From contig JAFLVJ010000010.1 of NCBI GenBank assembly GCA_022508375.1, positions 1 through 37,810 of the forward strand: a DNA stretch of 37,810 nucleotides. Reading direction: 5' to 3'. Position 1 is the stretch's first letter. Each line of letters opens with the position of its first letter. The position numbers and the translations under genes were made by a program. Origin of the DNA: Clostridiales bacterium. GTDB lineage: Bacteria > Bacillota > Clostridia > Christensenellales > CAG-314. Positions 24,731 through 32,861 of this stretch are shown here, in pieces. Below the pieces are notes generated by a model that was not told the origin of the DNA, ran no database searches, and saw nothing but the letters and a program-made list of their open reading frames with translations.

Positions 24731-27256
24731 ATGGGAAACATTAAGGAAATTCGCAACAAAGCGGGCGAAACGGTGGATTTAAGCAACAGTGAAGCATTTG
24801 CCAGATTGGCGTTGGAAATGGTCCCCAATCCCGTTGCCCGTTCTGTTTTGTTTGGAACCAATTTGTACAAGGATAATGTTGACGAATTGGTCAGCAGCAT
24901 TGTACGTGACAAATTGGGTGGCGAATCGGGACTTGTTCAAGTCATGCGCAGTACAATCAACTTGGCATTTGTCGTTGCCATTACCCGCTGGAAACAACTG
25001 TACGATCACGCGCCGTGGGACCACGATGAGACAATCGAGGCTTTTCAAAACTCACGCTTTACCAAGATCTTTTTGAGCGCGTTGAGTAAGGAAGACATTA
25101 CGTTGGACTTGCAGGTTTTTGCGCTGATTGAGCTGTGGGTAGGTTTGAAATCGGACGAATACATTCGTGAAGACTTTGCCAATATTTACAGCATGGGTAG
25201 CAAAGGCGAAAACTTCGGACTAACGCTACAGGAAATACGTGACGCCATCAAGAAGGCGTCTTTCGGCAACCTGTACGCAACCAATTACGACTTGGAATAC
25301 GCCAACTATTTGTGTTACAAGCTGCTCAATTCGTTCCCGTTTTTGCGCACGTTGGAAGTGCAATACCCGCAGGATCCATTGGATCGCAACAAGCATTCGT
25401 TTTACCTGAGATATCCGTTAAACATCATGGGTGAATACGTTACGCTTTATCCTAACGATTTTTACGAAAAGGATGACTTCGTTGTTACGGAACAACAGCT
25501 TATCATACGAAGCGCCGCCAATGAAGAAGAAGGAAAAAGCAAGCTGAGAGGACGCGCTACAACGTTGAATTTGTTTATGCTGTCCGAGGCGTCGGCATTT
25601 ACCGGAAAGTTGCAATATACCTATCGCTCCTTTGCCGGCGACAAGGAAGCGCGAATCGAAGTGGACGAACACAAGTCGGAGAGTTTCTTGGTGGAAAAAG
25701 CCGACGACATTCACGAGATGCGCAAGTTCCTGTCCTTCAACTACAAGAACATTCGCGAGTTCGCCATTATCGTAAGCGACGCGCTTAAGGATTCACCCAT
25801 CAAGAAGAAGGAAATTTACGACCTGTGCCGTCAGCGCAATTCCAAGATTATCCCCACCGATATACACAGCGCCGATTCGCCCAATATCTATTGGGACAAC
25901 GTCATCACATTGATGCTGGTGGAGATTGGTCCGAGCGACTTCCTCGAGCATATACTGGATGAAAAAACCGTCTTCGATACGATAATTCAAAATATCGAAT
26001 GGCGTTACGCAGGGTACAACTTTATCGCTACGTTAAGGTCGAAATACGACGCGTCTTTTTCCTATTTGCAAAAGAGATGCGAAAACAACGAAAGAGCATT
26101 TCTTACCCAGGTGCTCAATTTGCGCGTACGCACGGTGCTTGGCGCTATGGGCTTTGACAAGGAAGAAAGTCGCGGTATCCATGCCTTTGAGGAAAGCCTG
26201 ACCTTCAAGTTCGAAAACATCAACACATGTATCGAGACGCTCAGACAGTATTGCGACAAAAGCGGCGGTGTTGACGTCGTCAAGTGTGACGCCGCACGCA
26301 AAACGTTGTCCGACATTTACAAAAACATTTTCATCTTTTTGCAAATTTTCTACACGGGTTTAAATGCCTATGCCATCAAGAAAAAGGAAATAGATAAGGA
26401 AAATTTAAAGAAAGCCACTCTCGCTGAAAAAATGCGCAAAAAGAGTCAAGAAGATCGCAAGGTCTCCGCGGATGAACTGGAAAAAAATGCCGCAGATAAG
26501 TTCGAACAGCGACGCAAGGAACGTAAGGACCTCTTGGACGAATTTACACAAGCGGCGGCAAATAAATACGCCGATATTCACAAGCAAAGTCTTATTGAAG
26601 CTTTTAAGGCTTTTTGCACGATGTGCAATCAGTACAACACCTACGACTCAAGTAAGGAATTCAGCATCAGTGAGCAAGCGGACAACCTCAAGTATCTTAT
26701 TACCCGCAATTACATCTGTGACGAGAAAAAACTGCGTTTCTTTGCGGAAATCGACTTCGAGGACGGCTCTACGAAAGAGGACGGCTCCAAGTACACGGTA
26801 TTCGACATGCTGGAAAACTTCTCCTACAAGTACTACAACGACGTCAGTTACGGCAAGTGGTTAAATTACTTCCAAGACGTTTTCCTGTTCCTCATTTACA
26901 ACGAGGATTACCACAAGCATGGACTCTATCTGGAAAACAACGTGCTTGAGGACAAGGATTGCGACCCCATATATCCGTATTTGGTAACCTACTACAAGGA
27001 AAACACCGACCGAGACAACCTCAAGAAATGCACCTACCGCGTACCCATTCCCACCAAGAGGGATACCGATCCCAAGGAACAGGGCTACGTTGTTACGTTG
27101 CTGACGGAACAGGAATTTCCCGCAAGCACGTATTTCTGCGTTCCATTGCGTTACGGATCCAGTGAAAACTGGTGGATCAATCCTTTCCTTATTCCTCGAG
27201 GATTTGTACACAAGATGGAAGAATTTCTCAAGAAGAAAAACATTGAATTGAAATAG
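24731..27256 (+). CDS. Large cytoplasmic protein of unknown function in the TIR operon (841 aa)
   Basis: I do not recognise this protein. It starts six bases after the ParA-like gene, with only a weak GGAG within the end of that gene, so translational coupling is likely. There is no signal peptide and no long membrane helix. Residues about 1-250 are helical, with an early hydrophobic segment (VQVMRSTINLAFVVAITRW). Residues about 265-330 look beta-rich. Residues about 551-620 form a highly charged coiled coil (LAEKMRKKSQEDRKVSADEL). The C-terminus is rich in Tyr/Trp (SSENWWINPFLIPRG). Like the 884-residue gene it pairs a large helical body with a charged coiled coil, so the two may form a complex with the ATPase. 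That is inference. Confidence 0.8.
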   Translation: MGNIKEIRNKAGETVDLSNSEAFARLALEMVPNPVARSVLFGTNLYKDNVDELVSSIVRDKLGGESGLVQVMRSTINLAFVVAITRWKQLYDHAPWDHDETIEAFQNSRFTKIFLSALSKEDITLDLQVFALIELWVGLKSDEYIREDFANIYSMGSKGENFGLTLQEIRDAIKKASFGNLYATNYDLEYANYLCYKLLNSFPFLRTLEVQYPQDPLDRNKHSFYLRYPLNIMGEYVTLYPNDFYEKDDFVVTEQQLIIRSAANEEEGKSKLRGRATTLNLFMLSEASAFTGKLQYTYRSFAGDKEARIEVDEHKSESFLVEKADDIHEMRKFLSFNYKNIREFAIIVSDALKDSPIKKKEIYDLCRQRNSKIIPTDIHSADSPNIYWDNVITLMLVEIGPSDFLEHILDEKTVFDTIIQNIEWRYAGYNFIATLRSKYDASFSYLQKRCENNERAFLTQVLNLRVRTVLGAMGFDKEESRGIHAFEESLTFKFENINTCIETLRQYCDKSGGVDVVKCDAARKTLSDIYKNIFIFLQIFYTGLNAYAIKKKEIDKENLKKATLAEKMRKKSQEDRKVSADELEKNAADKFEQRRKERKDLLDEFTQAAANKYADIHKQSLIEAFKAFCTMCNQYNTYDSSKEFSISEQADNLKYLITRNYICDEKKLRFFAEIDFEDGSTKEDGSKYTVFDMLENFSYKYYNDVSYGKWLNYFQDVFLFLIYNEDYHKHGLYLENNVLEDKDCDPIYPYLVTYYKENTDRDNLKKCTYRVPIPTKRDTDPKEQGYVVTLLTEQEFPASTYFCVPLRYGSSENWWINPFLIPRGFVHKMEEFLKKKNIELK

Positions 27257-27269
27257 TGAGGAAAAACTT

Positions 27270-28055
27270 ATGAACCATATCATGATAGACGGCTACCGTG
27301 CCAGCGAAAATCGTCTTGATGATATAAAAACGGTTAATTCGGTACTCAACGAAATAGTGCAAACGCTCAACATCGATTCGGTTATGCCACCTTTTCTTTT
27401 GCCGTACTACTACGCTAAGGACGGTGACGACGACGGTATAAGCGCATTCGTATTGCTTGAGGGCGGACACATAACCATACATACTTTCCCTCGTAGGGGA
27501 TGCCTGTTCGTCGATTTGCTGTATGACGGCTATTTCGACGAGGACAAGCTGTGTTCGATACTGCGCAGAACCTTCCATTACGAACCGGATGACGAAAAAA
27601 CGTTGCGCACCGAACGCAGATTTTACAACCCATCTATGGAAACGAAAAGCCTACACGGCGATTTCGGACCGCATATTATTGCGCGTTTGGAGGATGTTGA
27701 CGTTTCGTTTGAGCAAATCTTCGATATGTTGGACGTGTTGCCTGAAAGCACGAATATGATACCCATTTGCAGACCTTATGTCCTCAAGACAAAGGAATAC
27801 GTCTGCGGAGTGGTGCTGATCGCGCAAAGTCACATTGCTTTCCATTACTGCGTGAAGGAAAAAACACTTTTCGCCGATCTGTTCAGTTGTTCGTTTTACA
27901 AAAGCGACTACTTTATCGACTTTTTGCGTAAACAGTTTAACGTTGCAGACGTCAACGAAAAGACGTTAGTTCGCGGCAGTAAACACGACAAGCAGATATC
28001 CAATCGCGAACGTAAGATCAAGTCGCTTAGCCGTTGGCAAAAGAGAAACATATAA
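27270..28055 (+). CDS. Tandem AdoMet-decarboxylase-like (SpeD/SpeH fold) protein (261 aa)
   Basis: Two copies of the bacterial S-adenosylmethionine decarboxylase fold, each about 125 residues. The N-half has NHIMIDGY then EGGHITIHTFPRRGCLFVDLL. The C-half has PHIIARLED then AQSHIAFHYCVKEKTLFADL and FSC. In Thermotoga maritima the pyruvoyl-forming Ser63, His68 and Cys83 are 5 and 20 residues apart. The C-half reproduces this exactly with Ser187, His192 and Cys207. In the N-half the serine is Gly66 and the cysteine is Asp86; only His71 remains. So one half may self-process while the other is structural, or the substrate is not AdoMet. It may be a relative of SpeD homologs that decarboxylate other amino acids. 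It lies 13 bases after the 841-aa gene and 11 before the radical SAM gene. No spermidine synthase is nearby. Confidence 0.75.
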   Translation: MNHIMIDGYRASENRLDDIKTVNSVLNEIVQTLNIDSVMPPFLLPYYYAKDGDDDGISAFVLLEGGHITIHTFPRRGCLFVDLLYDGYFDEDKLCSILRRTFHYEPDDEKTLRTERRFYNPSMETKSLHGDFGPHIIARLEDVDVSFEQIFDMLDVLPESTNMIPICRPYVLKTKEYVCGVVLIAQSHIAFHYCVKEKTLFADLFSCSFYKSDYFIDFLRKQFNVADVNEKTLVRGSKHDKQISNRERKIKSLSRWQKRNI

Positions 28056-28066
28056 GGAGAACAATT

Positions 28067-29134
28067 ATGGATTGTAACAAGCTTGCACAGTTGAAGGCAG
28101 GATTGCTGTGTTACGGTGTAAACGTTGACAAAGAGGTAGGCGCGGAGCTGTTGAAATCCCGTCCGTACTTTTACGATAAGGGCTTCGTACACGCCGTAAA
28201 CGCCAATATAATGGGTAGCAACGTATGCGTAAGCGTTGCGGAACTGTTCAGCGGTTCATCACCCTATCACCTTGTGACGAAGGATGGCAAGTTTTACATA
28301 AACTACGAAAACGAAAGCGTACCTATTACGCTTTTCGACGATCTGCCCAAGACTAATACCGTAATAGACGACCTTGCGCGTCCTCATTCCAACCACGTTA
28401 TTTCACTGTGGCCGTCGCTTGTGTGTTGCTACGACCGCCCCGGCAAAAAGTGCAAATTTTGCAGTATCAAACCCACGGATGAGCAAACGGTCGTTCCCGC
28501 AAAAGAAGTGGTAGAGGGACTGCGCGCACTGTTTGAAAAAACTCAAAAATATTCGATAAACCTTGGTGGCGGAACGCATGTCAATCCCGACCGTATGGTA
28601 GAGTATCTGATAGATATAATCAAGGGTGTGCGCACATTTACCAATACGCCCATATCAGTGGAACTGGCTCCGCCAAGCAACCTCGATTTGATTGCCGCGC
28701 TTAAAGAGGCGGGCGCTTCGTCGCTTATCATGAACCTCGAAGTTGCTAACCCCGCAAGACGTCGCGAAATATGCCCGGGTAAGTCGTCAATAACTTACGA
28801 GCATTACTACGCAGCTTACAACAAAGCCGTGGAAATCTTCGGCAGGGGCAAGGTCTCCTGCGTACTGATTGCGGGAATTCAACCCAAGGAAGAAATTGTT
28901 GCGGAGTGCGCTAAACTCACCGATATAGGAGTCATTCCCACAATCATTCCATTCAAGGCAATGGACGACTGTGAATTTCACGACAAACCCAACTGCAATC
29001 ACCTTGAGCTACTTTGGATAAGCTCACAGGTTGGCGCATTGCTTCGCAGCAAGGGACTGTCTCCGCAAATGCAGGAAGGCTGCACCAAATGCGGCGGATG
29101 TTCGTTGGAAACTAACTATTACGACTTGGATTAA
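28067..29134 (+). CDS. Radical SAM protein related to the MSMEG_0568 family (355 aa)
   Basis: The start at 28067 is chosen because AAGGAG lies just before it, overlapping the upstream stop. Radical SAM core with an unusual cluster motif C-x7-C-x2-C (CYDRPGKKCKFC; Cys121, Cys129, Cys132) followed by INLGGGTHVNPDR and SVELAPPSNLDL. The C-terminus carries a second cysteine set, GCTKCGGCS (Cys339, Cys342, Cys345), probably binding an auxiliary cluster. Both motifs and the spacing match what I remember of the MSMEG_0568 family found in Nit1C nitrilase clusters, distant relatives of biotin synthase. No nitrilase is here. The substrate is unknown; the neighbours suggest a decarboxylated or phosphorylated small molecule. 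It overlaps no other gene and is followed after five bases by the dikinase. Confidence 0.82.
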   Translation: MDCNKLAQLKAGLLCYGVNVDKEVGAELLKSRPYFYDKGFVHAVNANIMGSNVCVSVAELFSGSSPYHLVTKDGKFYINYENESVPITLFDDLPKTNTVIDDLARPHSNHVISLWPSLVCCYDRPGKKCKFCSIKPTDEQTVVPAKEVVEGLRALFEKTQKYSINLGGGTHVNPDRMVEYLIDIIKGVRTFTNTPISVELAPPSNLDLIAALKEAGASSLIMNLEVANPARRREICPGKSSITYEHYYAAYNKAVEIFGRGKVSCVLIAGIQPKEEIVAECAKLTDIGVIPTIIPFKAMDDCEFHDKPNCNHLELLWISSQVGALLRSKGLSPQMQEGCTKCGGCSLETNYYDLD

Positions 29135-29139
29135 CAAAT

Positions 29140-31218
29140 ATGATTGTGTATGATAAAAAAGTGTATGACGTGTCCGTAGTTGGCGGCAAAGCATACGGAC
29201 TGTTTAAACTGGCGTCGTACGGTTACAACGTACCTGATTTTTTCGTAATAACCGTAGGTACGGACCTGGGTGACAAATTATTTGCGGCGGAGCTTGATGC
29301 TTACGCCGCAAAATTGCATTGTGAATTATTCGCCGTTCGTTCGAGCAACGTCAACGAGGACGGCGGAGTCAACAGTTTCGCCGGTCAATTTGATACGGAA
29401 TTGAACGTTGAACGTGATGCATTGTATCAAGCGGTGATGAAAGTTGCAGCATCGTCGTCAAACAGACAAACGACTGCATACAACGCTCATGTCGATGCGC
29501 ATACATGCGATATGGCAATCGTGGTGCAAGCCCAGATAAATCCGACGTATGCCGGAGTTATGTTTACCACCTCGCCCTTTTCTAACGGTCACGTGTTAAT
29601 AGAACAAGTTGACGGCCTTGGTGAGCAACTGGTCAGCGGTAGCGTTATTCCGCGTAAGACTCAGTTGGCAAAGGGGGAAAACAATTCCACTTTTTACGGC
29701 GAACTGGCGCGGGCAGCCGAATGTCTGGAAAAGCTAGAAGGCTATCCCCTTGACGTAGAATGGGCATATAAGGATAAGCTGTACTTTTTACAAATGCGTC
29801 CGCTCACCGCGCTTGACGACCCATTGCCCGCCGTTCCATCAAGTGATTGGAGCCTGTACGTTTACCGTGATTTTTGTCTGTTCAGCCAATCCGTGCAGGC
29901 TAAGGCTTCGGAACCTCAATTGCAAACGGAGCTGTTCGGTTTTTCCGTTCCGATAGTGGAGGGGTTGTTGGTAAACGGACGTGAATTTTATACTTCACGT
30001 AACGACTTGGCATGTATCAATTTGTGGAAATCGCTGGATGGGGGAAGTTTTTTCGAGGATTTTATTGACAAGTTAAATAAGTCCGTCAGTAAAACCAAAC
30101 GCCTGACAAGTCAATTGAGACGTACCGACTATTCACAGGTGAAGGACAGGACGCTTTTCAACGCTTACAACAAATATATCACGGCGTACATAAAAAGCTA
30201 CGTTCCGCTGATGATACGCCCCGACGACTACTTGCACAGTCAACTGCAACAACTCTTAGGCAAGGAGCAAGCCGACAGCGCGATATCTTGCGTGACGGCG
30301 CTTGCGCGCAATACTTACTACGCAAGCGAGCAGGTGGATTTCCTGATAGCCGTGATAAACGGTAATTCCGCCAAGTATCTTAGTGAATACGAGTGGATTT
30401 ACAACCCACTTGGCAAAAAACTCAACCCAATGACGCTAACTAACTTCGACGATCGCTCCAAACGTTGGACTACGTATGACGCAATTAAGCGATGGAAACA
30501 AATCACCTTACAGCAGGACGAAGACAAGCGCCAAGCAAGACGGTTTATGTCCAAGGTTAGCAATGACGAAACAAAGCGACTGCTCAAATTGATAGTGCAG
30601 TTTGTAGGACTGCGTACATATACGGCGGAAAATAGCGACAGGTTTTTCTTCTATATCCGCAGTAAAATTTTGTCGCAGATAGCACGTAGATTTAATCTTG
30701 CCGAAGAAAGGCTTATGCTCATGACCTTTGAGGAGGTAATGAACCTAGAACAGGGTGTGCCCTCCCGTAACGAACTGGCAAAGCGCAGTCGAGGTAGCAT
30801 GACGGTATTTACCAACGGAGTACACACAACCTACTACGGCGGACAAACATACGGAGTATTGACGGATTTGCTTCCCACACCCGAGTTTGACGAAGGCACG
30901 GTGCGCGGGGAAATCGCCTGTCGCGGAGAGATTACCGCGCGGGTTAGGATTATCAACAATTTCGACGAAACGGACAAGCTTAATGAAGGTGAGATCATCG
31001 TAACATCCATGACGACGCCCGAGCTTACCGTAGCGTTGGAAAAAGCTGTCGGTATCATCACCGACGAAGGCGGTGTAACGTGTCACGCAGCCATCATATC
31101 TAGGGAATACGGCATTCCTTGTCTTGTTGGAACGCAAGTTGCAACGCACGTTTTGCAGGACGGAATGCTTGTAAAGTTGGACTGTATCCAAGGATACTTT
31201 CAAGTTGTGGAAGATTGA
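29140..31218 (+). CDS. PEP-synthase/rifampicin-phosphotransferase-like dikinase (692 aa)
   Basis: The N-terminal ATP-grasp domain of the PPDK/PEP synthase type (about 1-230) shows VGGKAYGLFKLASYG, FAVRSSNVNEDG with SFAGQFDT, YAGVMFTTSPF, VDGLGEQLVSG and YFLQMRPLT. The middle region (about 240-590) is not recognisable and would hold the substrate site. The C-terminal phosphohistidine domain has TSMTTPELT and GGVTCHAAIISREYGIPC, with His649 as the swivelling phospho-carrier. The missing PEP/pyruvate TIM barrel and the 692-residue length point away from true PEP synthase. They favour the ATP-grasp/substrate/His layout of rifampicin phosphotransferase. It likely phosphorylates the product of the radical SAM or decarboxylase-like neighbours. 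It starts five bases after the upstream stop without a good ribosome binding site, suggesting coupling, and ends the operon. Confidence 0.85.
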   Translation: MIVYDKKVYDVSVVGGKAYGLFKLASYGYNVPDFFVITVGTDLGDKLFAAELDAYAAKLHCELFAVRSSNVNEDGGVNSFAGQFDTELNVERDALYQAVMKVAASSSNRQTTAYNAHVDAHTCDMAIVVQAQINPTYAGVMFTTSPFSNGHVLIEQVDGLGEQLVSGSVIPRKTQLAKGENNSTFYGELARAAECLEKLEGYPLDVEWAYKDKLYFLQMRPLTALDDPLPAVPSSDWSLYVYRDFCLFSQSVQAKASEPQLQTELFGFSVPIVEGLLVNGREFYTSRNDLACINLWKSLDGGSFFEDFIDKLNKSVSKTKRLTSQLRRTDYSQVKDRTLFNAYNKYITAYIKSYVPLMIRPDDYLHSQLQQLLGKEQADSAISCVTALARNTYYASEQVDFLIAVINGNSAKYLSEYEWIYNPLGKKLNPMTLTNFDDRSKRWTTYDAIKRWKQITLQQDEDKRQARRFMSKVSNDETKRLLKLIVQFVGLRTYTAENSDRFFFYIRSKILSQIARRFNLAEERLMLMTFEEVMNLEQGVPSRNELAKRSRGSMTVFTNGVHTTYYGGQTYGVLTDLLPTPEFDEGTVRGEIACRGEITARVRIINNFDETDKLNEGEIIVTSMTTPELTVALEKAVGIITDEGGVTCHAAIISREYGIPCLVGTQVATHVLQDGMLVKLDCIQGYFQVVED

Positions 31219-31237
31219 ATTATATTATGTACAACAG

Positions 31238-31267
31238 CCGAGGCTATCAAATAGCTTCGGTTTTTTT
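31238..31267 (+). terminator. Terminator of the TIR-radical SAM operon
   Basis: CCGAGGCTAT / ATAGCTTCGG, a 10-bp stem with one G-T pair and a CAA loop, is followed by seven T residues. It is the first terminator after the TIR promoter. Confidence 0.92.
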
Positions 31268-31296
31268 ACCCCATTTGGTTAAAAGTTAAATTACAC

Positions 31297-31326
31297 TTGA
31301 CAAATGTTATGACTATGTGATAATAT
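31297..31326 (+). promoter_or_regulatory. Promoter of the FtsK-gamma-like gene
   Basis: TTGACA at 31297-31302. The -10 is either TAATAT (31321-31326, 18-base spacer) or GATAAT (31318-31323, 15 bases). The leader is about 75-80 nt. Confidence 0.6.
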
Positions 31327-31408
31327 TGTGTTAACAATTCCAGCGCCTATCAGCGTTGTTCGCGAAGACGACTAACTGTGAAGTCTGATAAAAAAGAGGA
31401 GGTGTGTT

Positions 31409-31957
31409 ATGAATAAGGACGAATTGGAAAGATACTTGTGGATAAAAGGTTCTTTTACTATTGCCGAGGTGCAACAAAGGTTTGGTTTGAGTTATGCTGT
31501 CGTCAGACAGTTATTTAGGGAAATGGAAGAAGCCGGCAAGATCTATCTTGAAAGCGGCGTAACCTTCAAGTACATACCTCAGCAAAGGACGGTAATTGAA
31601 CAACATCAAAGTTTTGACGAGAACGATGTTGATGACGATGAACTAGACAATTTATTCGACAGTTTATTTGATGACGAAGATGTCACAGCAAAACCCGCAG
31701 TAATTAACAGCGACGTTGACCCCCTGTGCAAAAAAGCTTTACGTTATTGGTTGTCAAAGCAAGGCGGACGTGCCTCGATTGCGTCCATTCAGCGCAACCT
31801 AGGTATCGGTTTCAATCGCGCAGGCCGCATAATGGATACGCTGCAAAAACTTGGCTACGTGGAAAATTACGTCGAAGGTATGCCCTCGTCAAGACCGCTG
31901 CGTGTTCTTGTTACGCTGGACGAACTTGACAAACTGTTTCCCGACCTACCCGACTAA
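31409..31957 (+). CDS. Stand-alone FtsK-gamma-like winged-helix protein (182 aa)
   Basis: Residues about 1-58 form a winged helix (FTIAEVQQRFGLSYAVVRQLFREME). A very acidic linker (about 65-92, with EDVDDDELDNLFDSLFDDED-like composition) leads to a second winged helix (about 103-178) that closely matches the gamma domain of FtsK/SpoIIIE: DPLCKKALRYWLSKQGGRAS, IGFNRAGRIMDTLQKLGYVE and RPLRVLVTLDEL. In FtsK this domain reads polar chromosomal sequences and activates XerD. Here there is no motor domain, so it is likely a small DNA-binding regulator. A good GAGGAGG site precedes the ATG. The same IGxNRA motif occurs in other stand-alone proteins, so its target may not be the chromosome-dimer site. 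Confidence 0.75.
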   Translation: MNKDELERYLWIKGSFTIAEVQQRFGLSYAVVRQLFREMEEAGKIYLESGVTFKYIPQQRTVIEQHQSFDENDVDDDELDNLFDSLFDDEDVTAKPAVINSDVDPLCKKALRYWLSKQGGRASIASIQRNLGIGFNRAGRIMDTLQKLGYVENYVEGMPSSRPLRVLVTLDELDKLFPDLPD

Positions 31958-32010
31958 AAGTATGCGTGTGCGATGTTAAGCCGTTTTGTGCATAATACGC
32001 GAGCCTTAAC

Positions 32011-32039
32011 TTGACAATTTTGGTAAAATTTGGTATATT
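32011..32039 (+). promoter_or_regulatory. Promoter of the PHP gene, placed for a leaderless transcript
   Basis: TTGACA (32011-32016), 17 bases, TATATT (32034-32039). The ATG follows after six bases, the same distance as at the GH5 gene. Confidence 0.8.
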
Positions 32040-32045
32040 TTGAAT

Positions 32046-32861
32046 ATGAAATGCGATTTACATATTCACACAAACTGTTCCGACGGAATATTCACTCCCG
32101 AGGACATAGTTGACATGGCAAAGGAGCGCGGATTGGACTGTATTGCAATCACAGACCATGATACCTTCGACGGCGTGGAACGCGCAAGGGCAAAAGCGCG
32201 CGAACTGGGGTTAAAATACGTTGTCGGCGCGGAAATTTCCAGTGTCGATAACGGACTGGACGTACACGTATTGGCCTACAACGTAGATATCGACAATCCC
32301 GAGTTTAAGGAAGTCATGAGCAAAATTGCCGATTTGCGTAATCAGCGTAACATAGCCATTGTAGCAAAGCTTGCCGAACACGGTATCAACATCGACCTTG
32401 ACGCGTTGAAGAAACAGGTCAACTCCGTTGGGCGCGCGGTAATTGCTCGCGAAATGGTGCGACTTGGGTACTGTTCGGACGTTGTTGACGTCTTCGAAAG
32501 ATACTTGGGCGCGGGTAAGTGTTGTTACGTTCAAACGCGACGCCTCACTCCGCTTGAAGCGGTGCGGTTTACTTTGCACTTCGGCGGACTTGCCGTCCTA
32601 GCGCACCCCAAGCAACTGCACATGAACGAAAGTGAATTCGAACAGTTTATTAAGCCGCTGGTAAAAGCAGGCTTGGCAGGTATTGAAGCCAACTATTTTA
32701 CACACAATACTTCCGAGCGTAATTTCTATAACAAGATGGCGAAAAAGTACAAACTCATTGCAACAGGCGGAAGTGACTTTCACGATTACACGCACGGTGT
32801 CGAACTTGGTACAAAGAGTTTTTCGCCAACCGGATACACTCGAAAGATATTGGGTATATGA
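32046..32861 (+). CDS. PHP-domain phosphoesterase, TrpH/YciV (RNase AM)-like (271 aa)
   Basis: Metal-dependent PHP phosphoesterase. The three-metal site motifs are visible: DLHIHTNCSDG near residue 4, ITDHDTFDG, VGAEIS, LAHPKQ and GSDFHDYTHG. Length and order match TrpH/YciV-like enzymes, which remove 5' nucleotides from RNA and hydrolyse nucleoside 3',5'-bisphosphates; the exact substrate is not certain. I use the ATG at 32046. An in-frame TTG at 32040 would lie right behind the -10 box. No ribosome binding site exists for either start, so a leaderless mRNA is likely. The stop overlaps the VanW gene start by four bases (ATGA), showing co-translation. Confidence 0.85.
   Translation: MKCDLHIHTNCSDGIFTPEDIVDMAKERGLDCIAITDHDTFDGVERARAKARELGLKYVVGAEISSVDNGLDVHVLAYNVDIDNPEFKEVMSKIADLRNQRNIAIVAKLAEHGINIDLDALKKQVNSVGRAVIAREMVRLGYCSDVVDVFERYLGAGKCCYVQTRRLTPLEAVRFTLHFGGLAVLAHPKQLHMNESEFEQFIKPLVKAGLAGIEANYFTHNTSERNFYNKMAKKYKLIATGGSDFHDYTHGVELGTKSFSPTGYTRKILGI

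Noticed and set aside
27230-27270. SAM riboswitch before the AdoMetDC-like gene
   Set aside because: The gap is 13 bases, far too short.
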